DNA of 64,000 nt from Acidimicrobiales bacterium (GTDB taxonomy: Bacteria > Actinomycetota > Acidimicrobiia > Acidimicrobiales > Iamiaceae), in the NCBI GenBank assembly GCA_030447445.1, contig JAUJOW010000008.1, positions 55,546 through 119,545 on the forward strand. Reading direction: 5' to 3'. The notes beneath the pieces were generated by a model that had not been told where the DNA came from, did not search any database, and was given only the letters and a program-made list of their open reading frames with translations. Position numbers and translations under genes: made by a program. Shown here piece after piece: positions 27,377 through 40,037 of this stretch. Within the stretch, counting starts at the first letter, position 1. Every line of letters begins with the position of its first letter.

Positions 27377-28063
27377 GTGAGCACGGGCGACGACGGCACC
27401 GATGGGATCACCGTGCTCGTCTGCGATGACCACGCCGTGTTCCGCCGTGGCCTGATCATGGTCCTCGAGGACGAGCCCGACATGCGCGTGGTCGGTGAGG
27501 CCGCCGACGGTGACGCCAGCGTGGCCAAGGCCACCGAGCTCGTCCCCGACGTCATCCTCATGGATGTGCGCATGCCGGGGACGGGCGGCATCGAGGCTGC
27601 TCGCCGCATCGCCGAGCTGGTGCCCCTCACCCGCATCCTGATGCTCACCGTGAGCGACGAGGAGGACGACCTCTACGAGGCCGTCAAGGCCGGGGCGTCG
27701 GGCTACCTCCTGAAGGAGATCTCCATCGAGGAGGTGGCCGGCGCCGTGCGGTCGGTGATGGACGGCAACAGCCTCATCACCCCATCGATGGCGGCCAAGC
27801 TCCTCACCGAGTTCACGGCGCTGGCCCGCCAGGCCGACGCCAAGCCCACCGCCGGCCCCGCGCCCCACCTGACCGAGCGGGAGCTCGAGGTGCTGCGCTA
27901 CGTGGCTACCGGTCGCACCAATCGGGAGATCGCCGAGGAGATGTGCATCGCCGGCAACACGGTGAAGAACCACGTCCGCAACATCCTCGAGAAGCTGCAC
28001 ATGCACTCACGGATGGAGGCGGTCATGTTCGCCGTGCGCGAGAACATCATCGAGATCGACTGA
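27377..28063 (+). CDS. NarL/LuxR-family response regulator
   Basis: 228 residues. The receiver domain has the acidic pair DDH near residue 17, phospho-acceptor Asp in VILMDVRMPG and the conserved Lys in YLLKEI. The C-terminal LuxR HTH is LTERELEVLRYVATGRTNREIAEEMCIAGNTVKNHV (in conserved blocks). No histidine kinase is adjacent, so it is an orphan here. GTG 27377 follows GGGAGG closely. It sits between hpf and secA, so a stress or growth-phase role is possible but not shown. Confidence 0.88.
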   Translation: MSTGDDGTDGITVLVCDDHAVFRRGLIMVLEDEPDMRVVGEAADGDASVAKATELVPDVILMDVRMPGTGGIEAARRIAELVPLTRILMLTVSDEEDDLYEAVKAGASGYLLKEISIEEVAGAVRSVMDGNSLITPSMAAKLLTEFTALARQADAKPTAGPAPHLTERELEVLRYVATGRTNREIAEEMCIAGNTVKNHVRNILEKLHMHSRMEAVMFAVRENIIEID

Positions 28064-28107
28064 CGGCCCGACGGCCGGCTGCCGGCGGCCGGCCGGGAGC
28101 CCGCCGG

Positions 28108-28113
28108 TACACT
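28108..28113 (+). promoter_or_regulatory. -10 hexamer TACACT for secA
   Basis: TACACT ends 10 nt before ATG 28124 with no ribosome-binding site between. Confidence 0.4.
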
Positions 28114-28123
28114 CGAATCCCTC

Positions 28124-30843
<2,720 letters not shown>

Positions 30844-30961
30844 GACGGGGCCGAGGCGACGAGTCCGGAGTCGGCGGGTCGCCGCCGGCACTCACCGTGC
30901 AGCCACGGCCGAAAACCGGACGCCACGGCACGGTCAAGGCGCCGGGTCGGGCGCTGGCCGC

Positions 30962-32686
30962 TCAGAGCGCAGCGGAGCCGTGGTCGAGGCGGATGAGCCG
31001 GTCGGCTCGGTCGAGGACCTCTTGGCGGTGGGTGACCACGAGGACGGTGGCGTCGCCGCTCGTCGCCACGAAGAGGCGGTCCCAGAGCACGGCCTCGGTC
31101 TCGACGTCGAGGGCGCTCGAGAGGTCGTCGACCACGAGCAGCTCGGGTCGGCGGACGAACGCCCGGGCGGCGGCGGTGCGCTGTACCTGGCCGCCGGAGA
31201 GGCGCACGCCCTTGGGCCCGACCACGGTGGCCAGGCCCTCGGGCATCTCGGCCACGTCGTCCTCGAGGCAGGCCAGCCGCAGCGCCTCGTCCAGGGCGGC
31301 GTCGTCCACGCCGAGCAGGATGGTGTCGGCCAGCGTCTCACTGAACAGCCGTGGCACCTGGGGCAGGTAGGCCACCCGCGGCGGCACGAGGAAGGTCGAC
31401 GGCTCGTCGACCCTGACCCCGTTCCAGTGCCGAGTCCCCTCGTCCACGGGGACGAGGCCGAGCAGCGCCCGCAGCAGGGTGGACTTGCCCGAGCCGACCG
31501 GCCCGGTCACCGCCGTGAACGAGCCCCGTTCCAGGGTGAGGTCGAGGCCCTCGAGGCCGCCGCCGGGGAAGCGCACGGCGAGGCCGCGCACGTCGAGGCG
31601 CCGGAGACGGGTGTCGCCGCGCCGGTGGTCGGGACGATCGACGGGTACGGCCGGGAACGGCCCGGGGCCGCGCCGCAGGCTGGTGGCCACGGGGGCGACG
31701 AAGAAGTCCGGTTCGGGCTCGGGGAGCAACTCGGCCAACCGCTCCACCGACACCTCGGCCTGGCGGGTGTAGGCACCGACTCGGCCGAACCACCGGGGGA
31801 GCGACGCCAGCACGACGATGTAGGTGGTGAAGAGACCCAGGTCGCCGACGGTGAAGTCACCCCGCCGGATGGCCGGCGCCACGAGCAGCAGGGCCAGCCC
31901 GATGCCGAGGTTGCCGGTGGCCCCCGAGAGGGTCTGCACGAGCTGCGTGCCCACCTCGTCGCGCCGGGCGGCCCGAGCCCGGGAGGCGCCCAGCTCGGTG
32001 AAGCGGCGCTCCACGGCCGCCTCGGCGCCGGCCGTCTTGACGGCGGTGATGGCGCCGTAGGTGTCGCCGATGAAGCCGGTGACCGCAGCGGTCGCCTCCC
32101 GGGCCGCCCGTCGCCATGCCCGGAGGCGGGGCCCGAGCCAGTGGGCCAGCCACAGCACGGCCACCACCGGGAGCGCCACGGCGACGGTGACCCGGAGGTC
32201 GATGCTGGCCATGATCCCCACCGCCAACCCGGCGGCGACGGCGGCGCCGGAGATGTCGAGCCAGACGTCGAGCACCAGGGCCAGGTCCTGGCAGTCGTCG
32301 CGGAACCGGCTGACGGCGTCACCGGGGGAGCGGGGCAGGCGCCCGGCGGTGGGCCCGGGGTCAGAAGCCAGGGAGCGCAGGAGGTTGAGGCGGGGCACGG
32401 TGTGCCAGGCCACCCAGACGCCGTGCCACTGCACGGCGGCGAAGAGCAGCTCGATCCAGCGGCCGACCTCGAGCGCCCCCAGCACGACCAGCAGGGTCCA
32501 GACCGAGGCTCCGTCGCCGTCGGCGCCGATGTTGTCGAGGATGGCCTTGAGCAGCAGGCCCACCGGGATGGGTACGGCCCAGAAGAGCACCCAACCGATC
32601 CAGGAGATGGCGTAGGCGACGGGCTCTCGCCGCAGCAGCTGCCACGCCACCCGCACGCTGCTCGACCGGGACGCGGTCGCCGTCAC
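30962..32686 (-). CDS. ABC exporter half-transporter B (degenerate Walker B)
   Basis: 574 residues: an N-terminal six-helix exporter domain, then an ATPase domain. The Walker A is GPVGSGKST and the signature LSGGQVQR is canonical, but the Walker B reads LLVVDDLSSALD, so the catalytic Glu is replaced by Asp. The switch His is present (VTHRQEV). GTG 32686 overlaps the stop of the partner gene (GTGA). With its partner it should form a heterodimeric exporter with one active and one degenerate ATP site. Substrate unknown. The 118-bp gap to the convergent secA shows no clear terminator. Confidence 0.88.
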   Translation of the reverse strand: MTATASRSSSVRVAWQLLRREPVAYAISWIGWVLFWAVPIPVGLLLKAILDNIGADGDGASVWTLLVVLGALEVGRWIELLFAAVQWHGVWVAWHTVPRLNLLRSLASDPGPTAGRLPRSPGDAVSRFRDDCQDLALVLDVWLDISGAAVAAGLAVGIMASIDLRVTVAVALPVVAVLWLAHWLGPRLRAWRRAAREATAAVTGFIGDTYGAITAVKTAGAEAAVERRFTELGASRARAARRDEVGTQLVQTLSGATGNLGIGLALLLVAPAIRRGDFTVGDLGLFTTYIVVLASLPRWFGRVGAYTRQAEVSVERLAELLPEPEPDFFVAPVATSLRRGPGPFPAVPVDRPDHRRGDTRLRRLDVRGLAVRFPGGGLEGLDLTLERGSFTAVTGPVGSGKSTLLRALLGLVPVDEGTRHWNGVRVDEPSTFLVPPRVAYLPQVPRLFSETLADTILLGVDDAALDEALRLACLEDDVAEMPEGLATVVGPKGVRLSGGQVQRTAAARAFVRRPELLVVDDLSSALDVETEAVLWDRLFVATSGDATVLVVTHRQEVLDRADRLIRLDHGSAAL

Positions 32687-34425
32687 CCGACGGCCTCGGG
32701 GCGCCGACCGAGCCGGAGGGCGCGGCCGTACCGGCTGTCGGGGTCGCCGGCCAGGTCGTGGCGCGACCCGTGCTCGACCACCCGCCCGTGGTCGAGGACG
32801 ATGATCTCGTCGGCCCGGTCGAGGGTGGCGAGCCGGTGGGCGATCACCACCACCGTCCGGCCGGCCAGGAGCCGGTCGACGGCGGCGGTGATGCGGGCCT
32901 CGGTGGCGGGGTCGAGCCGGCTCGACGCCTCGTCGAGCACCACCAGGCCGGGGTCGGCGAGGAAGACCCGGGCGAAGGCCAGGAGCTGGCCCTCGCCGGC
33001 CGAGAGCGTGTCGGTGCCCTCGAGCACCGTGTCCAGGCCGTCGGGCAGGCCGGCCAGCCAGCCGTCCAGGTCGACGGCGGCCAACACCTCGGCCAGGCGT
33101 CGATCGTCGGCCGGGATGGCGCCGAGCATGGTGAGGTTGTCCCGCACCGAGGCCCGCAGGAGCTCGACCTCCTGGGTGACGATCCCCACCCGGCGCCGCA
33201 GCTCGGCGATGGTGGCCGCTCGCACGTCGACCCCGCCGACCCGTACGGCCCCCTCGGTCACGTCCCAGAACCGCAGCAGCAACCGGCCGAGGGTGGTCTT
33301 GCCACTGCCGGTCCGGCCCACCACCCCGAGCACGGTGCCGGCAGCGAGGTGCAGGTCGATCTCGGCCAGCACGGTGCGCCGGTCGCCGTAGGCAAAGGTC
33401 ACGCTGTCGAGATCGACGGTGAGTGGGCCCTCGGGGATCGGGGTGCCGGGCCCGTCGACGATGGAGGGCCGGGTGGCCAGGAGCCGTGACGCCCGCCGGG
33501 CGCCGGCCGCCGCCTTCTGGAGCTCGCGCATCTGCTCGGCGATGTGCTCGAGCGGTTGCCGGATCATCTGGGAGAAGCGGAACAGCACCAGCACCGAGCC
33601 GATCGACATCTGGTCGCCGCGGAACAGGTACACGCCGAGCGCGAGGGTGAGCGCCGAACCGGCCGAGAAGGCGATGCCGGCGGCCACGTAGGCACCGTCG
33701 CCCTTGAGCGAGGCCCGCCGGGCCGCCCTCCACCACCGCGCCGAGTGCTCGTGCAGTCGGTGGAGCGCGTAGCGCCCGGCCCCGTTGGCCCGGAGGTCCT
33801 CGAGGCCTCCGAGACGCTCCTCCAGGTCGCCGTAGAGGCGGCCGAGCACCTCGCGCTCGTCGTCGTGGGCGGGTACGGCGGCGGTCCGAAGGCGCACCAT
33901 GAGCGCTGCCGCCACCAGCGTGGCCGCCCCGATCAGGAGGCCGGCCCGCCAGTCGATCACCAGTGAGACGACGAAGACGCCGCTCAACAGCACGGCGTTG
34001 CCGAGCAGCTGCAGCACGGCGGTGGAGGCGAACTTGGTCAGCGCGTCGATGTCGCCGTCGATGCGCTCGATGAGCACGCCGGGGCTGTGCTCGCCGTGCC
34101 ACGCCAGCTCGAGGCCGAGCGCGTGGCGGGCGAGGTCCGTGCGCAGGCGGTTGCCCATCCGCCACGCCATCCGCACCGACCGCCAGGCCACGAGGAGCTG
34201 CAGGGCGTCGGCGCCCACGGCCACGGCGAGGAAGGTGCCGGCGATGGCCAGGAGGGACGAGACGGGCTGTCCGGCGGCGGCGCTGTCGACGAAGCGCCCG
34301 ATGAGCACCGGCCCGGCCACGGGCAGGAGCATGGCGACGACGAGGACCGCCACCAGCGCGGCGACGCGGAGGCGCTCGGGCCGCAGGTACGCGGCGAGGA
34401 GATGGGGTTGGGCGGGCTCGGTCAT
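32683..34425 (-). CDS. ABC exporter half-transporter A (degenerate signature)
   Basis: 580 residues with the fused TM-ATPase layout of bacterial multidrug-type exporters. Walker [10 protein letters not shown], Walker [12 protein letters not shown] and switch His (IAHRLATLD) are canonical, but the signature LSGGQ is replaced by LSAGEGQ. The defects complement those of the downstream partner: the active site would use this protein's Walker A/B and the partner's signature. ATG 34425 lies 75 bp from the divergent prfB. TACCGT, 14 nt upstream of the start on the minus strand, may be the -10. Confidence 0.88.
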   Translation of the reverse strand: MTEPAQPHLLAAYLRPERLRVAALVAVLVVAMLLPVAGPVLIGRFVDSAAAGQPVSSLLAIAGTFLAVAVGADALQLLVAWRSVRMAWRMGNRLRTDLARHALGLELAWHGEHSPGVLIERIDGDIDALTKFASTAVLQLLGNAVLLSGVFVVSLVIDWRAGLLIGAATLVAAALMVRLRTAAVPAHDDEREVLGRLYGDLEERLGGLEDLRANGAGRYALHRLHEHSARWWRAARRASLKGDGAYVAAGIAFSAGSALTLALGVYLFRGDQMSIGSVLVLFRFSQMIRQPLEHIAEQMRELQKAAAGARRASRLLATRPSIVDGPGTPIPEGPLTVDLDSVTFAYGDRRTVLAEIDLHLAAGTVLGVVGRTGSGKTTLGRLLLRFWDVTEGAVRVGGVDVRAATIAELRRRVGIVTQEVELLRASVRDNLTMLGAIPADDRRLAEVLAAVDLDGWLAGLPDGLDTVLEGTDTLSAGEGQLLAFARVFLADPGLVVLDEASSRLDPATEARITAAVDRLLAGRTVVVIAHRLATLDRADEIIVLDHGRVVEHGSRHDLAGDPDSRYGRALRLGRRPEAVG

Positions 34426-34499
34426 GGCAAACCGGAGCGACGGTACGCAGGGACCGTCACCGCAGACGAGCGGTTTGCCGGTGGGGCAGACTCGATGAC

Positions 34500-35610
34500 G
34501 TGCGGGACTTCACCGACGACCTCGACGCGCTCCGTCGTCGCCTCGCCGAGGCCGCCGGCTACCTGAAGGTCGACGAGCTGCGGGCCCGCCGCCCCCAGCT
34601 CGAGGTGGAGGCGTCACGCCCCGACCTGTGGGACGCCCCCGACGCCGCCCGCCGGGTCACCGCGGAGCTGCGAGCGGTGGTCGACGACCTCGATCGCTTC
34701 GACGCCCTCGCATCCCGCCTCTCCGACGCCGAGACGCTCTTCGAGCTCGGCCGGGAGGAGGGCGACGACTCCGTCGAGCCCGAGATCGAGGCCGCCGTGG
34801 CCGCGCTCGACGGCGACCTCGCCAGCCTGGAGCTGCGGTCGTTGTTCACCGGCGAGCACGACGACAGCGACGCCATCTGCGAGGTGCAGTCCGGAGAAGG
34901 GGGTGCGGACGCCCAGGATTGGGCCAACATGCTGCTGCGCATGTACCTGCGCTGGTGCGAGCAGCGGCGCTTCGACACCGAGCTGGACGAGGTCTCCCCC
35001 GGATCCGAGGCCGGCCTCTCCTCGGCCACCTTCCTGGTGAAGGGCCGCCACGCCTACGGCTTGTTGCGCTCCGAGCACGGCGTGCACCGGCTGGTGCGGA
35101 TGTCGCCGTTCAACGCCCAGGGCAAGCGCCAGACCGCCTTCGCCGCCCTCAAGGTCACCCCCTTCCTTGACGAGGTGCCCGACATCGACATCGACGAGAA
35201 GGACCTGCGCATCGACACCTACCGGTCCTCGGGGGCCGGTGGCCAGCACGTCAACGTCACCGACTCGGCGGTACGCATCACCCACGTGCCCACCGGCATC
35301 GTGACCTCCTGCCAGAACGAGCGCAGCCAGCACCAGAACAAGGAGCGGGCCATGCAGATCCTCGCCGCCAAGCTGGCCGACCGCCAACGCCAGGAGCGCG
35401 CGAAGAGGAGCTGTCGACCATCCGGGGCGAGCAGCGCTCGGTGGGCTTCGGCAGCCAGATCGGTCCTATGTGATGCAGCCGTACCAGATGGTGAAGGACC
35501 TGCGCACCGAGCACGAGACCGGCAACGTCGATGGAGTCCTCGACGGCGACCTCGACCCGTTCATCGAGGCCTACCTGCGCTGGGAGCGCACCCGCTCACT
35601 CGCTCACTGA
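34500..35610 (+). CDS. prfB: Peptide chain release factor 2 (two single-base frameshifts in this sequence)
   Basis: RF2, which recognises UGA and UAA. The first frame (GTG 34500) holds the N-terminal domain, [15 protein letters not shown] and the GGQ loop [18 protein letters not shown]. It then breaks after QRQERA near 35403, is restored as [19 protein letters not shown], and breaks again near 35460 before [14 protein letters not shown]. Adding one base at each point gives an uninterrupted 370-residue RF2 ending at 35610. These breaks are near codon 300, not at the early programmed-frameshift site used by many prfB genes, so they are probably sequence errors. Confidence 0.9.
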
Positions 35611-35616
35611 ACCCGC

Positions 35617-36195
35617 TCAGGCGGCGGCCGGCGCGGGGTGCCGATCCCACCAGACGTCCAGATCCTGCTCGACCACCGGGACGCCCCGGGCCAACGCCCA
35701 CTCCCGCACCGGGGCCAGCACGGCCTCGCCCCGGGGAGCCAGCCGATCGATGGGGTGGGCGCCGCCCATCCGGAACGCCGACGTCGTGTAGGTCAGCGCC
35801 GGGACGCCGACCGGCAGCACCTCACCCCGGCGGCAGACGGCCAGGCCGAGCGACCGGCCCGACCGGCCCTGCCACCCCTCGTCCCGCCCGAAGGCGATCA
35901 CCTCGTCCCAGCCGATGTGGACCACTCCGGTCAACCGGCCGATGTGCACCCCCTCGGCGTCGAGCTGCAACCGGTGCCGGGCGGGAGCGACGACCACGCC
36001 GAGACCCGCTCCCGCGCTGGCGCCGACGACGATGCCCACCCAGCCCCACGATCCCGCCACGAGCGTCAGCGCCACGCCGCCCACGAGGGCACCGATCCGG
36101 GCGGCGTCGACCACGAGCTGGCGTGACGCCGGCCACCGGCTGCGCACCACGACGGGGGCAGGGTCCATCGGGCTGGCTTCGGGAACGGGCATCAT
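35617..36195 (-). CDS. Putative membrane protein with PH-like domain
   Basis: 192 residues, family not firmly assigned. ATG 36195 has GGAGG about 10 nt upstream. After a short cytosolic segment there are two TM helices ([15 protein letters not shown] and [18 protein letters not shown]), then a beta-rich domain beginning [24 protein letters not shown], which resembles bacterial PH-like domains of small membrane proteins. It lies on the opposite strand between prfB and ftsE, interrupting the usual prfB-ftsE-ftsX order. Confidence 0.6.
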   Translation of the reverse strand: MMPVPEASPMDPAPVVVRSRWPASRQLVVDAARIGALVGGVALTLVAGSWGWVGIVVGASAGAGLGVVVAPARHRLQLDAEGVHIGRLTGVVHIGWDEVIAFGRDEGWQGRSGRSLGLAVCRRGEVLPVGVPALTYTTSAFRMGGAHPIDRLAPRGEAVLAPVREWALARGVPVVEQDLDVWWDRHPAPAAA

Positions 36196-36281
36196 CGGCT
36201 GGTACCCTCCCACCTTCGGCGGGGGTGGCGTCCCGTCCGCCCCGCGTCCCAAGCTCCGCCCTCGTTCAGGTCGCCACCCGC

Positions 36282-36959
36282 ATGATCAGGCTCGATTCGG
36301 TCACCAAGGTCTACAAGGGCGACGTCGTCGCGCTGAAGGACGCCTCGTGCAACATCGGCAAGGGCGAGTTCGTCTTCGTGGTGGGACCGTCGGGCTCGGG
36401 CAAGTCGACCATGATCCGCCTGCTCAACAAGCAGGAAGGGCCACAAGCGGGCCGCATCTACGTGGCCGGCAAGGACATCGCCGAGCTGTCGAGCTGGAAG
36501 GTGCCCTTCCTGCGCCGCAACATCGGCTGCGTCTTCCAGGACTACAAGCTGCTCCCCAACAAGACCATCTACGAGAACGTGGCCTTCGCCCTCGAGGTGA
36601 TCGGGCGACCCGGCCACGTCATCAAGACCCAGGTGCCGGCCATCCTCGAGCTGGTCGGCCTGTCAACCAAGCACCGCAACTACCCCGAGGAGCTCTCCGG
36701 CGGAGAGCAGCAGCGGGTCTCGATCGCCCGGGCCTTCGTCAACCGGCCCCTCATCCTCCTCGCCGACGAGCCGACCGGCAACCTCGATCCCGCCACGTCG
36801 GTCGGCATCATGCGCCTCCTCGATCGCATCAACCGCACCGGCACCACGGTCCTCATGGCCACCCACGACCGCTCCATCGTCGACAGCATGCGGCGCCGGG
36901 TGATCGAGCTCGATCGCGGCACGATCATCCGCGATCAGGCCCGCGGTGTCTACGAGTAG
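36282..36959 (+). CDS. ftsE: Cell division ATP-binding protein FtsE
   Basis: 225-residue ATPase of the FtsEX complex, which controls peptidoglycan hydrolases at the septum. It has Walker [10 protein letters not shown], the Q-loop VFQDYKLLP, signature LSGGEQQR, Walker [12 protein letters not shown] and switch His ATHDRSIV. The start is ATG 36282. ftsX follows 9 bp later. In many actinobacteria smpB follows ftsX; here smpB is 21 kb away. Confidence 0.97.
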   Translation: MIRLDSVTKVYKGDVVALKDASCNIGKGEFVFVVGPSGSGKSTMIRLLNKQEGPQAGRIYVAGKDIAELSSWKVPFLRRNIGCVFQDYKLLPNKTIYENVAFALEVIGRPGHVIKTQVPAILELVGLSTKHRNYPEELSGGEQQRVSIARAFVNRPLILLADEPTGNLDPATSVGIMRLLDRINRTGTTVLMATHDRSIVDSMRRRVIELDRGTIIRDQARGVYE

Positions 36960-36968
36960 GGCTCGCCG

Positions 36969-37862
36969 ATGGCGCTGAACCTCGACTACGTGTTCCGGGA
37001 GACCGGCACGAACCTGGTCCGCAACGTCGGGCTCACCGTCGCGTCGATACTCACCGTGGCCATCGCCATCGTGCTCGTCGGGGCCTCGTTCGTGATCCGC
37101 ACCGGCGTGGCCAACGCCACGCTGCAGTTCCAGGGCGGCATCGAGCTGATCGTCTTCATGGACCCCGACATCCGCACCACCCAGCGGGAGGCCATCGAAC
37201 GGTCCCTCGACGACAACCCCGAGGTGGAGCGGTTCACCTACGTGAACCAGCGGGAGGCCTTCGAGGAGTTCAAGGTCCTGTTCGAGGACTCGCCCGAGAT
37301 GATCGAGAGCGTCGAGCCCGAGCTGTTGCCGCCGTCGTTCAAGGTGGTGCCGGTCAACCCCAACGCCGCCTCGGTCAGCTCGTTGGCCGATCAGTACGAG
37401 GGCGACGCCGGCGTCAAGGACGTGGTCAGCGCCGACGACACGATCCGGACCATGCAGGAGCTGTTCCGGTTCGTCAGCGTCATGTGCGTGGTGGTGGCCG
37501 GGGTGGCGGCGGTGAGCGCCATCGTGCTCATCTTCAACACCATCAGGGTGGCCATGTTCGCCCGCCGCCGCGAGATCGAGGTGATGAAGCTGGTCGGTGC
37601 CACCAACTGGTTCATCCGGGTGCCGTTCATGTTCGAGGGGCTTATCCAAGGGTTGACCGGCAGCGTGGCCGCCGTCGGTGCCATCTACCTCGGCAACAAC
37701 CTCCTGACTGACCAGCTCGAGAAGAAGGGCATCGCGCTCCTGGCCAACTTCGCCGTGCCGTCCGGGGAGCTGTTCGGGCTCGCCGTGGCGCTCCTGATCG
37801 TCGGCTCCCTGGTCAGCGTGGTCTTCTCGGGTATCGCCGCCAGCCTCTACCTCGACGTGTGA
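36969..37862 (+). CDS. ftsX: Cell division protein FtsX
   Basis: 297-residue integral membrane partner of FtsE. One TM helix near residue 30 (LTVASILTVAIAIVLVGASFV) is followed by a large extracellular domain that contacts wall hydrolases or their adaptors, then three TM helices with the FtsX-family motif RREIEVMKLVGATNWFIR between helices 2 and 3. The stop overlaps the DtxR-family gene as GTGA, so the regulator is translationally coupled to it. Confidence 0.96.
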   Translation: MALNLDYVFRETGTNLVRNVGLTVASILTVAIAIVLVGASFVIRTGVANATLQFQGGIELIVFMDPDIRTTQREAIERSLDDNPEVERFTYVNQREAFEEFKVLFEDSPEMIESVEPELLPPSFKVVPVNPNAASVSSLADQYEGDAGVKDVVSADDTIRTMQELFRFVSVMCVVVAGVAAVSAIVLIFNTIRVAMFARRREIEVMKLVGATNWFIRVPFMFEGLIQGLTGSVAAVGAIYLGNNLLTDQLEKKGIALLANFAVPSGELFGLAVALLIVGSLVSVVFSGIAASLYLDV

Positions 37863-38533
37863 TCCCCGAGAACGGCAGGCTGCAGCTGTCGAAGTCGGAG
37901 CGGGAGGCGCTCAAGTCCGTCTACCGCCTCACCACCGACGTCTCCGTGGCCCACACCGGCGACCTGGCCGAGTCGCTCGGCATCAGCCCCGGTACGGCCA
38001 CCACCACGGTCAAGCGGCTGGCCGACCGAGGCCTCGTCGACTACACGCGCTATCGCGGGGTCGAGCTCACGACCACCGGCCGCATCGCCGCCGTGTCCGC
38101 CATCCGACGGCACCGCATCGTCGAACGGTTCCTGGCCGACATGCTGGGCTACGCGTGGAACGAGGCCGATCGCCTGGCCGGCTCCTTCGAGCACGATCTG
38201 CCCCAGGAGGTGGAGGATCGCATCTTCCTGGCCCTCGACCGGCCCCGCACCTGTCCCCACGGCTTCCCCATCCCCGAGCCCGAGACGCTCGACATCCCGG
38301 CCATGCCGCCGCTGTACGCGCTCGAGCCGGGTGACGTGGCCGTGGTGGCGGTACCGGGCTCCACCGACCCGCAGGTGGTGGCCTTCCTCGACACCCTCGG
38401 GCTGCGCCCGGGGGTCATCGTCGAGGTCAAGGAGAAGCACCCCTTCGACGGGCCCCTCGTGCTCGTGGTCGACGGCCACGACCGCACCCTCGGCGCCACC
38501 GTCGCCCTCCAGGTGTTCGTCCAGAAGAGATAG
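37859..38533 (+). CDS. DtxR/MntR-family metal-dependent transcriptional regulator
   Basis: 224 residues with the three-part DtxR layout: N-terminal winged HTH (VAHTGDLAESLGISPGTATTTVKRLADRGLV in blocks), a dimerisation and metal-binding domain (RRHRIVERFLADMLGY, EVEDRIFLALDRPRTCPHG with the Cys-Pro-His-Gly metal element), and a C-terminal SH3-like FeoA domain. It senses Fe2+ or Mn2+; which one cannot be told from sequence. Coupling to ftsX by overlap is unusual and may only reflect gene packing. A hairpin block follows. Confidence 0.9.
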   Translation: MIPENGRLQLSKSEREALKSVYRLTTDVSVAHTGDLAESLGISPGTATTTVKRLADRGLVDYTRYRGVELTTTGRIAAVSAIRRHRIVERFLADMLGYAWNEADRLAGSFEHDLPQEVEDRIFLALDRPRTCPHGFPIPEPETLDIPAMPPLYALEPGDVAVVAVPGSTDPQVVAFLDTLGLRPGVIVEVKEKHPFDGPLVLVVDGHDRTLGATVALQVFVQKR

Positions 38534-38540
38534 TTTCGCT

Positions 38541-38673
38541 CTCGCTCGGTCGCTGCGCTCCCTCCGCTCGAGCGAGCTGATGGCGCCGGCCTTCGGCCGG
38601 GTCCGTCCCTTGTCGGCCGACCGGCCAAGCCGATCGGCCGACGTCGGGGGGAACCGCCGGAGCCGTTCCCCCC
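38541..38673. terminator. Cluster of four intergenic hairpins between convergent genes
   Basis: The 186-bp gap between the DtxR-family gene and the P450 gene contains inverted repeats with arms CTCGCTCG (38541-38548 and 38569-38576), CCGGCC-TTC-GGCCGG (38586-38600), GTCGGCCGA/TCGGCCGAC (38612-38642) and GGGGGGAAC/GTTCCCCCC (38646-38673). No T-tract. It resembles the block at 9562-9688 and probably ends both transcripts. Confidence 0.6.
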
Positions 38674-38719
38674 GAACCCCCCTGGCCCGGCGGGGAACTG
38701 ACGCTCGGCGGTCCGTCGG

Positions 38720-39961
38720 CTACAGCGACAGGGCGAGCTCGTCGAGGCCGCGGAGGATGATGCGGCCGTTCCAGCGGGGCTCGGCGGCCAGCTCGAGGTG
38801 GTCGAAGCGGCGGACGAGCGCGCCGATGGCGATGCGGCCCTCGAGCCGGGCCAGGGCGGCGCCGAGGCAGTGGTGCACGCCGCTGCCGAACGAGACGTGG
38901 TGGGAGGCGTCGGTCCGGTCGAGGCGGAGCTCGTCGGCGTCGGGACCGAACTTGGCTTGGTCGCGGTTGGCGGCGCCGAGCCCGGTCATCACGAAGTCCC
39001 CCGGCTCGACGCGGTGGCCGTCGAGGTCGAGGGCCTGCAGCGCGATCCGCCGGGAGAACTGCACCGGGCTGTCGTAGCGGAGGAGCTCGTCCACGGCGGC
39101 GGCGTCGAGGCCCGGCTCCCGGCGGAGCCGGTCGAGCTGGTCGGGGTGGCGGACGAGGGCGAGGGTGCCGTTGCCGATGAGGTTCACGGTGGTCTCGTGG
39201 CCGGCCAGGTAGAGGAGCACCACGTTGTCGATGAGCTCCCGCTCGGAGAGCACGTCGCCGCCCTCCTCGGCTCGCAGCAGGGCCTGGAGGAGGTCGTCGT
39301 CGTCGGGTCGGCCCCGCTTCCAGGCGATGGCGGCGGTGACCACCTCGGTCATGTGGTCGGAGGCGTCGAAGATGGCTTCGGCGTTGGCGAGCGCGAGGAC
39401 GGGATCGAGGGCCTGGGTCAGGGTGTGGGACCAGTGGCGCAGTGCGTCGCGGTCGCCCTCGGGCATGCCCAGCATCTCGCTGATCACGGCGAAGGGCAGG
39501 GGGAAGGCGAGGTCGGCGATCGCGTCCAGGTGCCCGTCCCCCCTGGCCACGACGGAATCGAGCAGCTCGTCGACCAGGGCCTCGATGCGGGGGCGGAGCC
39601 GCTCGACGGTGCGGGGGGTGAACGCCTTGGACACCAACCGGCGGAGCCGGGTGTGGTCGGGCGGGTCGATGTTGAGGATGGCCCGGGTGCCCCGCTGGGC
39701 TCGCTCCCCGGCGGCCTCGACGAAGGCGGCGTCGCGCCGCGGTGTGGTGGCGTTGCGGTCCTCCACGCTCGTGGTGGGATCCCGCAGGAGCTGGTGCACC
39801 GTCTCCCAGCGGGTCACCAGCCACGGCCCGAACGCGGTCCGCTGCACCGGCGCCGCTTCCCGGATGGCGGCGTACTGAGGGTAGGGGTCCTCGTAGAACC
39901 CCGGCGCGAACGGATCCAGCCCCGGGAGCGGTGCGGTGTCGGTGCCGATCTCCTCACCCAT
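38720..39961 (-). CDS. Cytochrome P450
   Basis: 413-residue soluble bacterial class P450. The I-helix oxygen-activation motif is AGHETT, the K-helix ExxR is ELLR within VDELLRYDSPVQF, and the haem-ligand Cys lies in FGSGVHHCLGAALARLE. ATG 39961 is preceded 7 nt upstream by TAGGGT (leaderless pattern). No ferredoxin or reductase gene is adjacent. It is divergent from the Ltp2-like thiolase and shares an intergenic inverted repeat with it, which suggests a joint role in steroid or lipid oxidation. Confidence 0.9.
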   Translation of the reverse strand: MGEEIGTDTAPLPGLDPFAPGFYEDPYPQYAAIREAAPVQRTAFGPWLVTRWETVHQLLRDPTTSVEDRNATTPRRDAAFVEAAGERAQRGTRAILNIDPPDHTRLRRLVSKAFTPRTVERLRPRIEALVDELLDSVVARGDGHLDAIADLAFPLPFAVISEMLGMPEGDRDALRHWSHTLTQALDPVLALANAEAIFDASDHMTEVVTAAIAWKRGRPDDDDLLQALLRAEEGGDVLSERELIDNVVLLYLAGHETTVNLIGNGTLALVRHPDQLDRLRREPGLDAAAVDELLRYDSPVQFSRRIALQALDLDGHRVEPGDFVMTGLGAANRDQAKFGPDADELRLDRTDASHHVSFGSGVHHCLGAALARLEGRIAIGALVRRFDHLELAAEPRWNGRIILRGLDELALSL

Positions 39962-39968
39962 CACCGCC

Positions 39969-39974
39969 ACCCTA
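39969..39974 (-). promoter_or_regulatory. -10 hexamer TAGGGT for the P450 gene
   Basis: TAGGGT on the minus strand is 7 nt before ATG 39961. Confidence 0.4.
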
Positions 39975-39989
39975 GCCACTGCGCAACAG

Positions 39990-40008
39990 TTTGCACTTAC
40001 CGTGCGAA
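39990..40008. promoter_or_regulatory. Inverted repeat TTTGCAC-N5-GTGCGAA, operator candidate
   Basis: A 19-bp near-palindrome (6 of 7 arm positions match) lies between the divergent P450 and thiolase genes, with a further half-site-like GCGCAA just upstream at 39981. Position and size fit a TetR- or GntR-type operator for both promoters. Confidence 0.45.
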
Positions 40009-40037
40009 CAGGTGCCGGGGGCCGACGCTCGGCCTGG

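Noticed and set aside
34500..35610. Programmed +1 frameshift of prfB
   Set aside because: The known site is near codon 25 with an in-frame UGA; here the breaks are near codons 300 and 320 and no UGA slip site is present at the start.
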